A DNA stretch of 23,154 nucleotides, from NCBI GenBank assembly GCA_023489025.1, contig JAMDCN010000147.1:1-23154 (forward strand), read 5' to 3'. Below, in pieces: positions 6,667 to 16,157 of this stretch; the first letter of the stretch is position 1; each line of letters starts with the position of its first letter. The notes under the pieces were generated by a model, which saw only the letters and a list, made by a program, of their open reading frames with translations, was not told the DNA's origin and searched no databases. The position numbers were made by a program, and so were the translations under genes. Source of the stretch: Deltaproteobacteria bacterium (lineage in GTDB: Bacteria; Desulfobacterota_E; Deferrimicrobia; Deferrimicrobiales; Deferrimicrobiaceae).

Positions 6667-7278
6667 ATGGCTGACAAGGACAAGGATCTGCCGGAAGAGG
6701 TCGCGGCCCCGGACGCGGGCCCGGACGAAGGCCCGGACGAAGGCCCGGCGGAAGGGTCCGTCGAGGCGCCGCCGCCCCGGGAAGCCGGGGACGAGATCGC
6801 CGAGCTCAAGCGCCGCTACATGTACCTCGCGGCGGAGTTCGACAACTACCGGAAGCGCGTCTCCCGCGAGAAGGAGGGCCTCGTCGCGTTCGGCAACGAG
6901 CGGCTCCTCCGGGCGGTCCTCCCCGTCCTGGACAACCTGGAGCGGGCGATGGCGCAGGAGGGCGGGGAGGCTTCCGCGGAGGCGATCCTCTCGGGCGTCC
7001 GGATGACGTACGAGCAGCTCCTCGCGGAGCTCAGGAAATTCGGGCTGGAGCAGGTTCACGCGTCCGGGAAGGTTTTCGACCCGGGCCTGCACGAGGCGAT
7101 CGCCCGGGTGCCGTGGGAAGGGGAGCCGGAGGGGACGGTCCTCACCGAGGAGCGCAAGGGATACCTCCTCAACGGCCGGCTCCTGCGTCCCGCCCAGGTG
7201 ACGGTCGCGATCCGGCCGCCGGCGGCGGCCGGGAGCCCGGGCGGCGACGGTCCGGACGCGTCCGGCCGGGAAGACTGA
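6667..7278 (+). CDS. grpE: Nucleotide exchange factor GrpE
   Basis: This 203-residue protein is the DnaK nucleotide exchange factor, which releases ADP from DnaK. An acidic, low-complexity N-terminus (about 1-42) is followed by the long dimerising coiled coil (about 43-100, with [19 protein letters not shown]) and the C-terminal beta domain that contacts DnaK (FDPGLHEAI to [12 protein letters not shown], about 138-178). A strong Shine-Dalgarno sequence, AAGGAGAGGG, precedes the ATG. The acidic N-terminus is built partly from a 12-base tandem repeat encoding GPDE. Its client dnaK is not adjacent: dnaJ starts one base after the stop. Confidence 0.97.
   Translation: MADKDKDLPEEVAAPDAGPDEGPDEGPAEGSVEAPPPREAGDEIAELKRRYMYLAAEFDNYRKRVSREKEGLVAFGNERLLRAVLPVLDNLERAMAQEGGEASAEAILSGVRMTYEQLLAELRKFGLEQVHASGKVFDPGLHEAIARVPWEGEPEGTVLTEERKGYLLNGRLLRPAQVTVAIRPPAAAGSPGGDGPDASGRED
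6706..6753 (+). repeat. 12-base tandem repeat in grpE
   Basis: Two exact copies of GGCCCGGACGAA (6718-6741), then one copy with altered bases (6742-6753), and a more degenerate copy just before (6706-6717). They encode repeated G-P-D/A-E in the disordered N-terminus of GrpE. The unit keeps the frame, so copy number can change without breaking the protein. Confidence 0.8.
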
Positions 7279-7279
7279 C

Positions 7280-8386
7280 GTGTCGAAACGGGACTACTAC
7301 GAGGTCCTGGACATCCCGCGCGGCGCTTCGGTCGAGGAGATCAAGAAGGCGTACCGGCAGCTCGCCCTCCAATACCACCCCGACCGCAACCCCGGCCGCA
7401 GGGAGGCCGAGGAGAAGTTCAAGGAGCTCAACGAGGCCTACTCGGTCCTGTCCGATCCCCAGAAGCGGGAGCAGTACGACACCTTCGGGCACACGGGCCC
7501 CGCGGGCCAGGGGTTCGGCGGGTTCGCCGATTTCGGCTTCCCCGGCGTCGAGGACCTCCTGAACGACTTCCTCGGATTCGGCGCGTTCTTCGGCGGTGGC
7601 CGCTCCCGAAGCAGCCGCGGCGTGGACCTCCGCTACAACCTCACGATCTCGTTCCACGAGGCGGCGTTCGGCGCGGAGAGGGAGATCACGGTCCCCCGGA
7701 CCCGCTCCTGCCCGGAGTGCGGGGGAAGCGGCGCGCGGAAGGGGACGGGCCCCGAGCGGTGCCCGGCGTGCAACGGGCGTGGGCAGGTCACCATCCAGCA
7801 GGGGTTCTTCGCCCTCTCGCGGCCGTGCGGGCGGTGCCGGGGGACCGGCCGGGTCATCAAGGAACGTTGCCCGAACTGCGGCGGCGGGGGAACGGTCCGG
7901 GAAACGCGCACCCTCAAGGTCAGGATCCCGCCCGGCGTCGACACCGGGACGCGCCTCAAGCTCCGGGAGGAGGGGGAGGCCGGCCGCGGCGGCGGGCCTC
8001 CGGGCGACCTGTACGTCGTCCTGACCGTGGAGGACCATCCCCTCTTCGTCCGGGAGGGAGCCGACCTCCACTGCGAGGTCCCCGTCACCTTCCCGCAGGC
8101 GGCGATGGGCGCCGCCATCGAGGTCCCGACCCTGGGCGGGAAGAGAACGTTCACGATCCCCGCCGGGACGCAGTCGGGGCAGACCTTCGTGCTCAAGGGG
8201 GAAGGGGTCGCCGTCCTCAACTCGGGCCGGCGCGGCAATCTCGTGGTGCACGCCGTCATCGACGTCCCGAAAAGACTGACGAAACGGCAAAGGGAGCTTC
8301 TGGCCGAGTTCCAGGAGCTCGCGGAGGCGGCGCCGGGGCCCATCTCCCGCACCTTTTTCGACAAGGTGAAGGAGATCTTCGGTTGA
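7280..8386 (+). CDS. dnaJ: Chaperone DnaJ (type I Hsp40)
   Basis: A 368-residue full-length type I J-protein. The J domain (about 1-68) has the HPD motif at 33-35, which stimulates DnaK ATPase. A Gly/Phe-rich linker (about 70-110) follows. The zinc-finger domain (about 143-208) has all four CxxCxGxG-type repeats ([32 protein letters not shown]). The C-terminal substrate-binding domains end normally. The start is GTG, one base after the grpE stop, which points to translational coupling. The J domain makes this a true DnaK partner, yet dnaK is absent from the operon. It could be the main DnaJ or a second copy. Confidence 0.97.
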   Translation: MSKRDYYEVLDIPRGASVEEIKKAYRQLALQYHPDRNPGRREAEEKFKELNEAYSVLSDPQKREQYDTFGHTGPAGQGFGGFADFGFPGVEDLLNDFLGFGAFFGGGRSRSSRGVDLRYNLTISFHEAAFGAEREITVPRTRSCPECGGSGARKGTGPERCPACNGRGQVTIQQGFFALSRPCGRCRGTGRVIKERCPNCGGGGTVRETRTLKVRIPPGVDTGTRLKLREEGEAGRGGGPPGDLYVVLTVEDHPLFVREGADLHCEVPVTFPQAAMGAAIEVPTLGGKRTFTIPAGTQSGQTFVLKGEGVAVLNSGRRGNLVVHAVIDVPKRLTKRQRELLAEFQELAEAAPGPISRTFFDKVKEIFG

Positions 8387-10335
8387 GGAGGGCGCTCGCC
8401 GGGTTGGTCGCCGCGCCGCTTCTCCTCCTGGCCGCGGCCTGCTTCGCAGCGCCCCCGGAGGAGCCGCCGCCGCCCCTGCCGTCGCCGCTCGACGTGGTTC
8501 CGGTCGCCAGGCCGGGCGGCCCGCCGGGGCCGGAGAAGACGATCCCGATCGTCCCCTTCTGGCGCGCGGAAAGCGAGTTCCAGGCCGGGCGGTTCGAGGA
8601 GTCCCTTTCCCACGACCTCGAACTGGCCTACAACTACGCCGACGACGAGCGGAAGGGGTTCGTCTGGATGCGCGTGGGGGAGATGCTCCTGGCCCAGGGG
8701 AACCACGAGGCCGCCCTCTCGGCCGCCCGGAAGGCCGTCTCCCTCTCGCGGGCGCGGTTCTTCGTCCTGGCCGCGATGGACCTCGAGTTCCGCGTCTTCG
8801 AGGCGACGCGGATGTGGCCCGAGGCCCGGCAGATCGCTCTCTCCCTGCTGGACCAGGGGTACATCGGCGCCAGGCCGTCCCGCCTTCAGGCGGCGGTCGC
8901 ACGCGCCGACGCGGCGGAAGGGAAGGCCGTCTCCGCCCTGGCGGCGTACCGTCGCGCCATCGCCGCGGCCGCATCTCCCGAGGAGGGGGCGAAGCTCGAA
9001 GCCGAGCGGGACGCGCTGATCGACGGGATGGACGGCATTCCGGCGCTGCAGGAGGCGGCGGAAGGCGAGGAGGATCCCGCCGTCAAGGCGCGCCTGTTCC
9101 TCGGGCTCGGGCGGCTCGCCGCCCGGAAAGGATTCTCCGGCATGGCGGCCTACGCTTTCGAGCGGGCCGCCCGGGCGGGCGGTCCGAAGGGGCTTGAGGC
9201 GGCGGAGCTGCTCTACCGGCTCGAGAAGATCATCGCGACGCGCCAAAAGATCGTCGGGCTCGTCCCGCTTTCGGGGAAGCTTGCCGACATCGGGTTCTCC
9301 GTCCTCGCAGGGGCGGAGGTCGCGGTGCGCCGGGGAAACCCGGGGAACGGCGATCGCAAGTCTCCGGTCATCCTCTGGGTGGACACCGGCGGCCAGCCGG
9401 AGCGCGCGCGGAAGGGGTTTTCGGATTACGCGGCCGACCGGACCGTGATGGGATTCCTGGGACCGGTGACCGGCGACGAGGGGCGCTCCGTGGGGGCCGC
9501 CTTCGGCCCGAAGTCTCCCCCCGTGCTCTACCTCGGCCAGAAGAGCGTCCTCGAGAAGCCGTTCCTGTATCCGTTCGGCCTGATGCCGAAGCAGGAGGCG
9601 CGCGCCGTCCTGTCCCATCTCGTCCGGAGCGGCCGCAACGATCTCCTCCTGCTCTACCCGGAGAACGGCTACGGGCGCGGCTTCGCGGAGGCGGTTGCAT
9701 CCGTCGCGAGGGAGACCGGCGCGCGGATCGCCCGGTCGATCTCGTATTCTCCCGACACGAGAGACTTTACAAATGTCATCCGGAAGGCGGTCGGGAATGC
9801 GACCTTCGAGCGTCGGTCCCGGGCGAAGGAAAAGGGGAAGGGGATGAAGCTCCGGCCGGGAGGCATCGTCATCGCCGACCGGTGGGACCGCGTCTTCCTC
9901 ATTGCCTCCCAACTCCGTTTCTACGACATTTATCTCCCGCTGGCCGGGTTCTCGGGGTGGAACGACCAGGAGCTGATCCGGAAGGGAGGAGACGCCGTGG
10001 CGGGCGCGCTGTTCTCCGTGGATTACGCCGACGCCGTTCCCGGGTCCGAGGGCGAGCGCTTCCGGAGCGAGTACCGGGAGGCGATGCGCCGGACTCCCTC
10101 CCGCTTCGAGGCGATGGGGTACGACGGCGCCCTCTTCCTGCGCGAGGCGCTCGACGTCCCGGCGGGCCGGGAGTTCCGGACCGCCGGCGAGGCGGAGCGG
10201 GAGAAGATCCCGCGCCTCAAGAACTTCCGGGGGGTGACGGGATCGTTCCGGTTCGGCCCGTCGGGAGACGTCCGCCGGAAGGTCTTTCTCCTGCGGATCG
10301 AGCTCGGGAACTTCGTCCCCGTCCCCGAGTACTGA
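8383..10335 (+). CDS. Exported periplasmic-binding-fold protein (penicillin-binding protein activator-like)
   Basis: A protein of about 650 residues. It starts at TTG 8383, overlapping the dnaJ stop, with a Shine-Dalgarno sequence AAGGAG eight bases before. The start gives a proper signal peptide (MRRALAGLV then a Leu/Ala core). The cysteine after LLAAA resembles a weak lipobox (Ala, not Leu, at -3), so it may be a lipoprotein or simply cleaved after CFA. A proline-rich linker follows, then a helical TPR-like region (about 50-280). The C-terminal half (about 285-620) is a type 1 periplasmic-binding fold of the Leu/Ile/Val-binding class ([42 protein letters not shown]). This architecture resembles LpoA-type activators of penicillin-binding proteins. 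No ABC permease genes are nearby, which argues against a transporter component. Confidence 0.8.
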   Translation: MRRALAGLVAAPLLLLAAACFAAPPEEPPPPLPSPLDVVPVARPGGPPGPEKTIPIVPFWRAESEFQAGRFEESLSHDLELAYNYADDERKGFVWMRVGEMLLAQGNHEAALSAARKAVSLSRARFFVLAAMDLEFRVFEATRMWPEARQIALSLLDQGYIGARPSRLQAAVARADAAEGKAVSALAAYRRAIAAAASPEEGAKLEAERDALIDGMDGIPALQEAAEGEEDPAVKARLFLGLGRLAARKGFSGMAAYAFERAARAGGPKGLEAAELLYRLEKIIATRQKIVGLVPLSGKLADIGFSVLAGAEVAVRRGNPGNGDRKSPVILWVDTGGQPERARKGFSDYAADRTVMGFLGPVTGDEGRSVGAAFGPKSPPVLYLGQKSVLEKPFLYPFGLMPKQEARAVLSHLVRSGRNDLLLLYPENGYGRGFAEAVASVARETGARIARSISYSPDTRDFTNVIRKAVGNATFERRSRAKEKGKGMKLRPGGIVIADRWDRVFLIASQLRFYDIYLPLAGFSGWNDQELIRKGGDAVAGALFSVDYADAVPGSEGERFRSEYREAMRRTPSRFEAMGYDGALFLREALDVPAGREFRTAGEAEREKIPRLKNFRGVTGSFRFGPSGDVRRKVFLLRIELGNFVPVPEY

Positions 10336-10347
10336 GGCGCCCGGCTC

Positions 10348-12378
10348 GTGGACTCGGACCTTGCGCGGAAGGTCAGGGCGGCGTTCTCGCCGGGCGGCGC
10401 CGTCGCGGCGGCGCTTCCGGGGTTCGAGCCGCGACCGGGGCAGGAGCGTCTCGCCGCGGCGTTCGCCGGGACCCTCTCGTGCGGCGGGATCCTCGTGGCC
10501 GAGGCGGCCACCGGGATCGGGAAGACGCTCGCCTACCTCGTTCCTCTCATCCTGTCCGGCCACAAGGCCGTCGTCTCCACGGGGACCCGCACCCTCCAGC
10601 AGCAGCTCCTCGAGAACGACATCCCTCTCGCGCGCCGGGCGTGCCGCATTCCGTTCGCCTGCGCCGTCCTCAAGGGCCGCGCCAACTACCTCTGCCGGCG
10701 GCGGTGGAAGGAGTTCGCCGCCGAGCCGGCCTTCGAGTTCGCCCGGGAGGCGGCCCTCTTCGAACGGATGCGGGAGTTCGCCGAGACGACGCGCACCGGC
10801 GACCTCTCCGAGTGCCGGGGGATCCCGGACGACTTCCGCGCCTGGTCCGAGGTCAACGCCCGCAGCGAGGCGTGCGACGCCGCGACCTGCGCGGAAGTCG
10901 AGCGGTGCTTCCTCATGGAGGCCCGGCGCCGCGCCGCGGAGGCGGACCTCGTCGTGGTCAACCATCACCTCTTCTTCGCGGCGCTCGCCCTGCGCGCGAA
11001 GGGCGAGCCGTCCGGGCCGGGGGGTGAGGACCGGCGGGCCGCCCGGGGGGATGTCCTGCCCGACACCGGCGTCGTGGTCTTCGACGAGGCGCACGGCATC
11101 GAGGAGGTGGCCTCCTCCTTCTTCGGGGCCCACGTTTCGCTCGGGCGCGCCCACGAGATGGGACGGGACCTGCGACGGGCCTGCGGCCGCGGGGGCGATC
11201 CGTGGCGGCCTGTCCTCCCGGCCGCGGAGGCGTTCCGCCGGGAAGCGGACCTCCTGTTCGGCAGCCTCGGCGACGGAGAGGGGCGGTTTTTCCTTCCCCG
11301 CGGCGGGGCCGACCCCTCGTTCGACAGGCGGTACGGGGCGCTCCTCGGCGCGGCCGAGGCGCTCTCGCTCGCCCTGGCGAACATCCCTCCGGCCAAAAAC
11401 CGGGCGGGGGACGCCGCCTCGGACCCCGATTCCTTCCTGCGCCGGGTCCGGAGCTTCTGCGGGGACTTGACCGCCCTGGTGACGGTCGATCCTTCGGAGG
11501 CCGTGGCCTGGGGGGAGCGCCGGGGCCCGTCCGTGACGCTGTGGGGGACCCCCATCGAGGTGGGGCCGATCCTGGCGCGGTGGCTCTGGACCGAGGCCGG
11601 CGCCGTGCTGCTCACGTCGGCCACCCTGTCGGTATCCGGGAATCTCTCCTATTTCCGGGAACGGCTCGGCCTGGACGCGGTTGATGCGCGGGAACTCATC
11701 GTGGATAATGAATTCGACTACGGGAGCAGGGCGCTCCTTTACATCCCGCGCGGGCTCCCGGACCCGGGGGATGACGGGTTCCCGGCCGCGGCGGCCCGGG
11801 AGGCGATGGCGCTCCTCGAGATGTCGGGCGGCGGGGCGCTGGTCCTGTGCACCAGCTTCCGGACCCTCGCCGTCTTCGAGGAGACGATCCGCGGCGCGCT
11901 CCCCTTCGCCTTGTTCGTCCAGGGGGAAGGGCCCCGGATGCAGCTGTTGCGGGCGTTCCGGGAGGACGGCGACGCGGTCCTGATCGGAACGGGGACCTTC
12001 TGGGAGGGGGTCGACGTGCCCGGCGGCTCGCTCCGGATGGTCGTGATCGACAAGCTCCCGTTCGCGCCGCCGGCGGATCCCGTGGTGTCGGCCCGCATCC
12101 GGGCGATCCGCGACCGGGGGGAAGACCCCTTCGTTTCGTTCCAGCTCCCGGAGGCGGTGCTCGCCCTGCGGCAGGGGGTGGGCCGGCTGCTGCGCCGGGG
12201 GGACGATTACGGCGTCGTGGCGCTGCTCGACCGGCGGGTGGCCGAGAAGTCGTACGGTCCGGCGTTCCGGGGCAGCCTGCCGCGGATGCCGTGGACGCGG
12301 GACCGGGCGCGGGTGGAGGAATTCTTTCGCCGGTTCCGGCCCGCGGAGGCGAATCATTCCGGAGGGGAGGAGCGATGA
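10348..12378 (+). CDS. DinG/YoaA-type ATP-dependent DNA helicase
   Basis: This 676-residue superfamily 2 helicase belongs to the XPD/DinG group. Walker A is ATGIGKT at 54-60 and the DEAH box is at 246-249. Four cysteines (C116, C176, C181, C187) are spaced as in the iron-sulfur cluster domain, and VVNHHLFF follows them as in DinG/YoaA. The C-terminal half carries LLTSATLS, FWEGVDVPG and the arginine-finger motif QGVGRLLRR. The family unwinds 5'-tailed or forked DNA and helps clear replication blocks or R-loops. The start is GTG, 12 bases after the previous gene. The stop overlaps the galU start (ATGA). DinG and YoaA cannot be separated by reading alone. Confidence 0.93.
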   Translation: MDSDLARKVRAAFSPGGAVAAALPGFEPRPGQERLAAAFAGTLSCGGILVAEAATGIGKTLAYLVPLILSGHKAVVSTGTRTLQQQLLENDIPLARRACRIPFACAVLKGRANYLCRRRWKEFAAEPAFEFAREAALFERMREFAETTRTGDLSECRGIPDDFRAWSEVNARSEACDAATCAEVERCFLMEARRRAAEADLVVVNHHLFFAALALRAKGEPSGPGGEDRRAARGDVLPDTGVVVFDEAHGIEEVASSFFGAHVSLGRAHEMGRDLRRACGRGGDPWRPVLPAAEAFRREADLLFGSLGDGEGRFFLPRGGADPSFDRRYGALLGAAEALSLALANIPPAKNRAGDAASDPDSFLRRVRSFCGDLTALVTVDPSEAVAWGERRGPSVTLWGTPIEVGPILARWLWTEAGAVLLTSATLSVSGNLSYFRERLGLDAVDARELIVDNEFDYGSRALLYIPRGLPDPGDDGFPAAAAREAMALLEMSGGGALVLCTSFRTLAVFEETIRGALPFALFVQGEGPRMQLLRAFREDGDAVLIGTGTFWEGVDVPGGSLRMVVIDKLPFAPPADPVVSARIRAIRDRGEDPFVSFQLPEAVLALRQGVGRLLRRGDDYGVVALLDRRVAEKSYGPAFRGSLPRMPWTRDRARVEEFFRRFRPAEANHSGGEER

Positions 12379-13241
12379 TCCGGAAGGCGGTATTCCCGGC
12401 GGCCGGGTTCGGGACCCGGTTCCTGCCGGCGACGAAGGCGTCTCCCAAGGAGATGCTCCCGCTCGTGGACAAGCCGCTCATCCAGCACGGCGTCGAGGAG
12501 GCGCGCGCGGCGGGCATCCGGGACATGATCATCGTGACCGGCCGCGGCAAGAACGCCATCGAGGACCACTTCGACGTCTCCTTCGAGCTGGAGGCGACGC
12601 TCCGGAAGAAGGGGGACGGGAAGATGGTCGACTTCGTCCGGTCGATCTCGGACCTGGGCGACTTCTTCTACGTCCGCCAGAACATGCCGCTGGGGCTGGG
12701 CCACGCCGTCCTGCGGGCGCGCGATCTCGTGGGGGAGGAGCCGTTCGCGGTGGTCCTGTCGGACGACGTCATCGACTCCCGCGTCCCGGTCCTGCGCCAG
12801 ATGATCGACGTCTGCGAGCGGCACAGCGCGGGGGCGGTGCTGGCGATCCAGAAGGTGCCCCGGGAGCAGGTCTCCCGGTACGGGATCATCTGGCCGAGGA
12901 AGATCGCCGAAGGCGTCTACGAGGTCCTGGACATGGTCGAAAAGCCGAAGACCGATGCGGCCCCCTCCGACCTGGCGGTCATCGGCCGCTACATCCTGCC
13001 GCCCTCCGTCTTCCCCGCGCTGGCCGGGACGAAGCCGGGGGCCGGCGGAGAGATCCAGCTGACCGACGCGATCCGGTCGATCCTTCCCCGCGAGCGGGTG
13101 ATCGGGTACGCGTTCGAGGGGGTCCGGTACGACGCGGGGACGAAGCTGGGGTTCCTCGAGGCGAACATCGCCTTCGCCCTCAAGGAACCGGAGCTGGGCC
13201 CCGGGCTGCGCGTCTTCCTGAAGGAGGAGATGAAGCGGTGA
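12375..13241 (+). CDS. galU: UTP-glucose-1-phosphate uridylyltransferase GalU
   Basis: A 288-residue cytosolic enzyme that forms UDP-glucose from UTP and glucose-1-phosphate, feeding cell-surface polysaccharide and galactose pathways. The N-terminal nucleotide-binding signature is intact (FPAAGFGTRFLPATKASPKEMLPL, about 7-30). LSDDVI (the metal-binding aspartate region), VEKP and the GGEIQLTDAI motif are also intact. Length is normal. It starts at ATG 12375, overlapping the helicase stop by four bases, with GGAGGGGAGG upstream. Its end overlaps the hsp20 start (GTGA). Confidence 0.97.
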   Translation: MIRKAVFPAAGFGTRFLPATKASPKEMLPLVDKPLIQHGVEEARAAGIRDMIIVTGRGKNAIEDHFDVSFELEATLRKKGDGKMVDFVRSISDLGDFFYVRQNMPLGLGHAVLRARDLVGEEPFAVVLSDDVIDSRVPVLRQMIDVCERHSAGAVLAIQKVPREQVSRYGIIWPRKIAEGVYEVLDMVEKPKTDAAPSDLAVIGRYILPPSVFPALAGTKPGAGGEIQLTDAIRSILPRERVIGYAFEGVRYDAGTKLGFLEANIAFALKEPELGPGLRVFLKEEMKR

Positions 13242-13711
13242 CGCACCGGGCGGGCAAGAAGGGCGCATGGGATCCGGTCGAAGGAGGCGTTCACGCGCTG
13301 GCGCGCGCCGCTGTCCTCGAGATCGCGTCCGAGTCGCCGAACCGCCCGCCCGCCGACATCAACGAGACGGCGGAGAGGCTGGTCATCCGGATCGAGCTGC
13401 CGGGCGTCCCGGCGGGCGACATCCAGGTTCTGGTGCAGGGATCGACGATCGAGGTGGCCGGGGAGAAGAGGCGGGAGCGGCTGGCCCAGGAGGCTTCGTT
13501 CCTGTGCCTCGAGCGGGCGTTCGGGCCGTTCCGGCGCGCCTTCGAGCTGTCCGGCTGCTTCAACATGTCCGGCGTGACCGCGGAGCTGTCCGGCGGGATC
13601 CTCACCGTTGCGATCCCGAAGTGCGGGGAGCGCCGGGGCCGTGCGAGACGGATCCCGATCGCCACGCATCGGGAAAAGGATCCGAACGGGGGACATTGCG
13701 ATGGCGGATGA
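13238..13711 (+). CDS. Small heat-shock protein, Hsp20/alpha-crystallin family
   Basis: A 157-residue ATP-independent holdase. The alpha-crystallin domain runs about 40-130: [37 protein letters not shown], the [12 protein letters not shown] strand and the signature [14 protein letters not shown]. An I-x-I motif (RIPI, about 139-142) for oligomer contacts is present near the C-terminus. The GTG start overlaps the galU stop by four bases, with AAGGAGGAG before it. Its last 11 bases overlap lon. Placement beside lon and downstream of the CIRCE-controlled genes fits a stress role. Confidence 0.92.
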   Translation: MTHRAGKKGAWDPVEGGVHALARAAVLEIASESPNRPPADINETAERLVIRIELPGVPAGDIQVLVQGSTIEVAGEKRRERLAQEASFLCLERAFGPFRRAFELSGCFNMSGVTAELSGGILTVAIPKCGERRGRARRIPIATHREKDPNGGHCDGG

Positions 13712-16157
13712 TCCGATCAGGGTGGGCGAGGGCGAGACCCCCGCGCCGGAGCCGCCGGCGGGCGTGGGCGGGACGGGCGGGGAGCAGCCGAAGGAGACCG
13801 GTCCCGAGATCCCGGACGTGCTCCCCATGCTGCCCGTCCGGGACATCGTCATCTTCCCCTACATGACGCTGCCGCTCTTCGTCGGCCGGGAGGCGTCGAT
13901 CGCCGCCGTGGAGGAGGCGCTCTCCTCCGACCGGCACATCTTCCTCGTGACCCAGAAGGACCCGTCCCTGGAAGAACCGAAGATGGAGGACCTCTACCGG
14001 ACGGGGACCGTCGCGATGATCATGCGGATGCTCAAGCTCCCCGACGGCCGGCTCAAGATCCTGATCCAGGGTGTCGTCAAGGCGCGGATCGTCGAGGCGG
14101 TCGACGGGAAGCCGGCCGTCCGCGTCCGCGTCGAGCGGATCGTCGAGCCGCCGCCGAAGGAGGGGTCGCTCGAGGTCGAGGCGCTCATGCGCGCCTCCCG
14201 GGAGAAGATCGAGAAGATCCTCTCCCTCAAGAACATGCCGGTCGAGATCCTGATGGTCACGGAGAACATCAACAACCCCGGCGTCCTGGCCGACCTCGTG
14301 GCGAGCAACCTGCGGCTCAAGATCGAGGAGGCCCAGGGCGTGCTCGAGGAGACCGATCCCGTCGCGCGCCTGACCCTCGTGAACAACCTCCTGTCCCGGG
14401 AGCTCCAGCTCGCCGAGATGCAGGCCAAGATCCAGAACCAGGCCAAGGAGGAGATGTCCAAGACCCAGAGGGAATACTTCCTCCGGGAGCAGCTCAAGGC
14501 GATCAAGTCGGAGCTCGGCGACATCGACAGCAAGGCCGAGGAGATCGAGGAGCTGCGCAAGAAAATCAAGGCGGCCGGGATGCCCGAGGAGGTCGAGAAG
14601 GAGGCCGACAAGCAGCTCCGGCGCCTGGAGGGGATGCACCCGGACGCGGCCGAGGCGTCCGTCGTCCGGACCTACCTCGACTGGATGGTCGAGCTTCCCT
14701 GGAAGAAGGAGACGCGGGACACCATCAACATCGCCAAGGCGAAGAAGATCCTCGACGAGGACCACCACGACCTCGAGAGGGTCAAGGACCGGATCCTGGA
14801 GTACCTCGCCGTCCGGAAACTCAAGGAGACGATGCGCGGGCCGATCCTCTGCTTCGTCGGCCCCCCCGGCGTCGGGAAGACCTCGCTCGGCAAGTCGATC
14901 GCGCGGGCGATGGGCCGGAAGTTCATCCGGATGTCGCTGGGCGGGATCCGGGACGAGTCGGAGATCCGCGGGCACCGGCGGACCTACGTGGGAGCCTTGC
15001 CGGGGCGGATCATCCAGGGAATGAAGCAGGCCGGGATGCGGAACCCGGTCTTCATGCTGGACGAGATCGACAAGCTGGGGACCGATTACCGGGGCGACCC
15101 GAGCGCGGCGCTCCTGGAGGTCCTCGACCCCGAGCAGAACTTCGCCTTCAGCGACAACTACCTCAACGTGGCGTTCGACCTGTCGAAGGTGCTCTTCATC
15201 GCGACGGCGAACATCACCGACCCGATCCCCCCGGCGCTCAGGGACCGGATGGAGATCATCCCCCTGTCGGGGTACACGGACGTCGACAAGCTGGCGATCG
15301 CCCGGAAGTTCCTCATCCCGAGACAGATGGAGGAGAACGGCGTCGGGGACAAGAGCCTGACGATCACCGACAAGGGGGTCCTCTCCATCATCCACCAGTA
15401 CACGCGGGAGGCGGGGCTGCGGAACCTCGAACGGGAGATCGGCAAGGTCTGCCGGAAGACGGCGCGCCTGCTGGCCGAGGGGGAGGAGGGGCCGTTCCGG
15501 ATCACGCCCAAGACGGTCGGCAGGTATCTCGGCGTCCCGAAGTTCCTCCCCGAGACGGAAGGGGAGCGGGACGAGGTCGGCGTGGCGACGGGTCTCTCCT
15601 GGACCCCGACCGGCGGCGACATCCTCTTCATCGAGGTGTCGCTCGTCCGCGGGAAGGGGAACGTGATCATCACGGGATCGCTGGGCGACGTGATGAAGGA
15701 AAGCGCCCAGGCGGCCGTCACGTACACGCGGTCTCGGGCCGGGCGGCTCGGGCTGTCCAGGGACTTCCACGCCACGCACGACGTCCACATCCACGTGCCG
15801 GCGGGCGCGATCCCGAAGGACGGGCCGTCCGCCGGGATCACCATCGCCACGGCGCTCGTGTCCGCGCTGACCGGGAGTCCGGTCCGGCGCGACATCGCGA
15901 TGACGGGCGAGATCACGCTCCGGGGGAGCGTCCTCCCGATCGGGGGTCTCAAGGAGAAGTCGCTGGCCGCGCTGCGCGCGGGGATCACCGAGATCATCGT
16001 GCCGGAGCGGAACCGCAAGGACCTCGAGGAGATCCCCCGGCACGAGGCGAAGCAGGTCCGGTTCCACTTCGTGCGCGGCGTGGACGAGGTCGTCCGGCTC
16101 GCGCTCAGGAAGGACCCGTTCCGAGGCAAGGGCGGGGAGGCCCGCAGGACGAGTTGA
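13701..16157 (+). CDS. lon: ATP-dependent protease Lon
   Basis: An 818-residue protein of normal LonA length. The N-terminal substrate-binding domain starts at about residue 33 ([20 protein letters not shown]). Coiled-coil stretches follow (about 240-300). The AAA+ module has Walker A GPPGVGKT near residue 387 and Walker B VFMLDEID near 451. The protease domain carries the Ser-Lys dyad: S710 in PKDGPSAG and K753 in GGLKEK. It degrades misfolded and regulatory proteins in the cytosol. The ATG at 13701 is preferred because GGGGGA precedes it and the family core begins soon after; the frame is open further upstream. The first 30 or so residues are Pro/Gly/Glu-rich and not conserved. Confidence 0.97.
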   Translation: MADDPIRVGEGETPAPEPPAGVGGTGGEQPKETGPEIPDVLPMLPVRDIVIFPYMTLPLFVGREASIAAVEEALSSDRHIFLVTQKDPSLEEPKMEDLYRTGTVAMIMRMLKLPDGRLKILIQGVVKARIVEAVDGKPAVRVRVERIVEPPPKEGSLEVEALMRASREKIEKILSLKNMPVEILMVTENINNPGVLADLVASNLRLKIEEAQGVLEETDPVARLTLVNNLLSRELQLAEMQAKIQNQAKEEMSKTQREYFLREQLKAIKSELGDIDSKAEEIEELRKKIKAAGMPEEVEKEADKQLRRLEGMHPDAAEASVVRTYLDWMVELPWKKETRDTINIAKAKKILDEDHHDLERVKDRILEYLAVRKLKETMRGPILCFVGPPGVGKTSLGKSIARAMGRKFIRMSLGGIRDESEIRGHRRTYVGALPGRIIQGMKQAGMRNPVFMLDEIDKLGTDYRGDPSAALLEVLDPEQNFAFSDNYLNVAFDLSKVLFIATANITDPIPPALRDRMEIIPLSGYTDVDKLAIARKFLIPRQMEENGVGDKSLTITDKGVLSIIHQYTREAGLRNLEREIGKVCRKTARLLAEGEEGPFRITPKTVGRYLGVPKFLPETEGERDEVGVATGLSWTPTGGDILFIEVSLVRGKGNVIITGSLGDVMKESAQAAVTYTRSRAGRLGLSRDFHATHDVHIHVPAGAIPKDGPSAGITIATALVSALTGSPVRRDIAMTGEITLRGSVLPIGGLKEKSLAALRAGITEIIVPERNRKDLEEIPRHEAKQVRFHFVRGVDEVVRLALRKDPFRGKGGEARRTS

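Noticed and set aside
7633..12357. A 1574-codon open frame on the minus strand opposite dnaJ, the binding-fold protein and the helicase
   Set aside because: Shadow of GC-rich coding sequence: its composition is Arg/Pro/Gly-rich, it has no recognisable domain, and the plus strand carries well-supported genes throughout.
13602..16067. An 821-codon minus-strand frame opposite lon
   Set aside because: Antisense to a complete Lon protease; its Asp/Leu/Arg-rich repeats reflect the complement of Lon codons.
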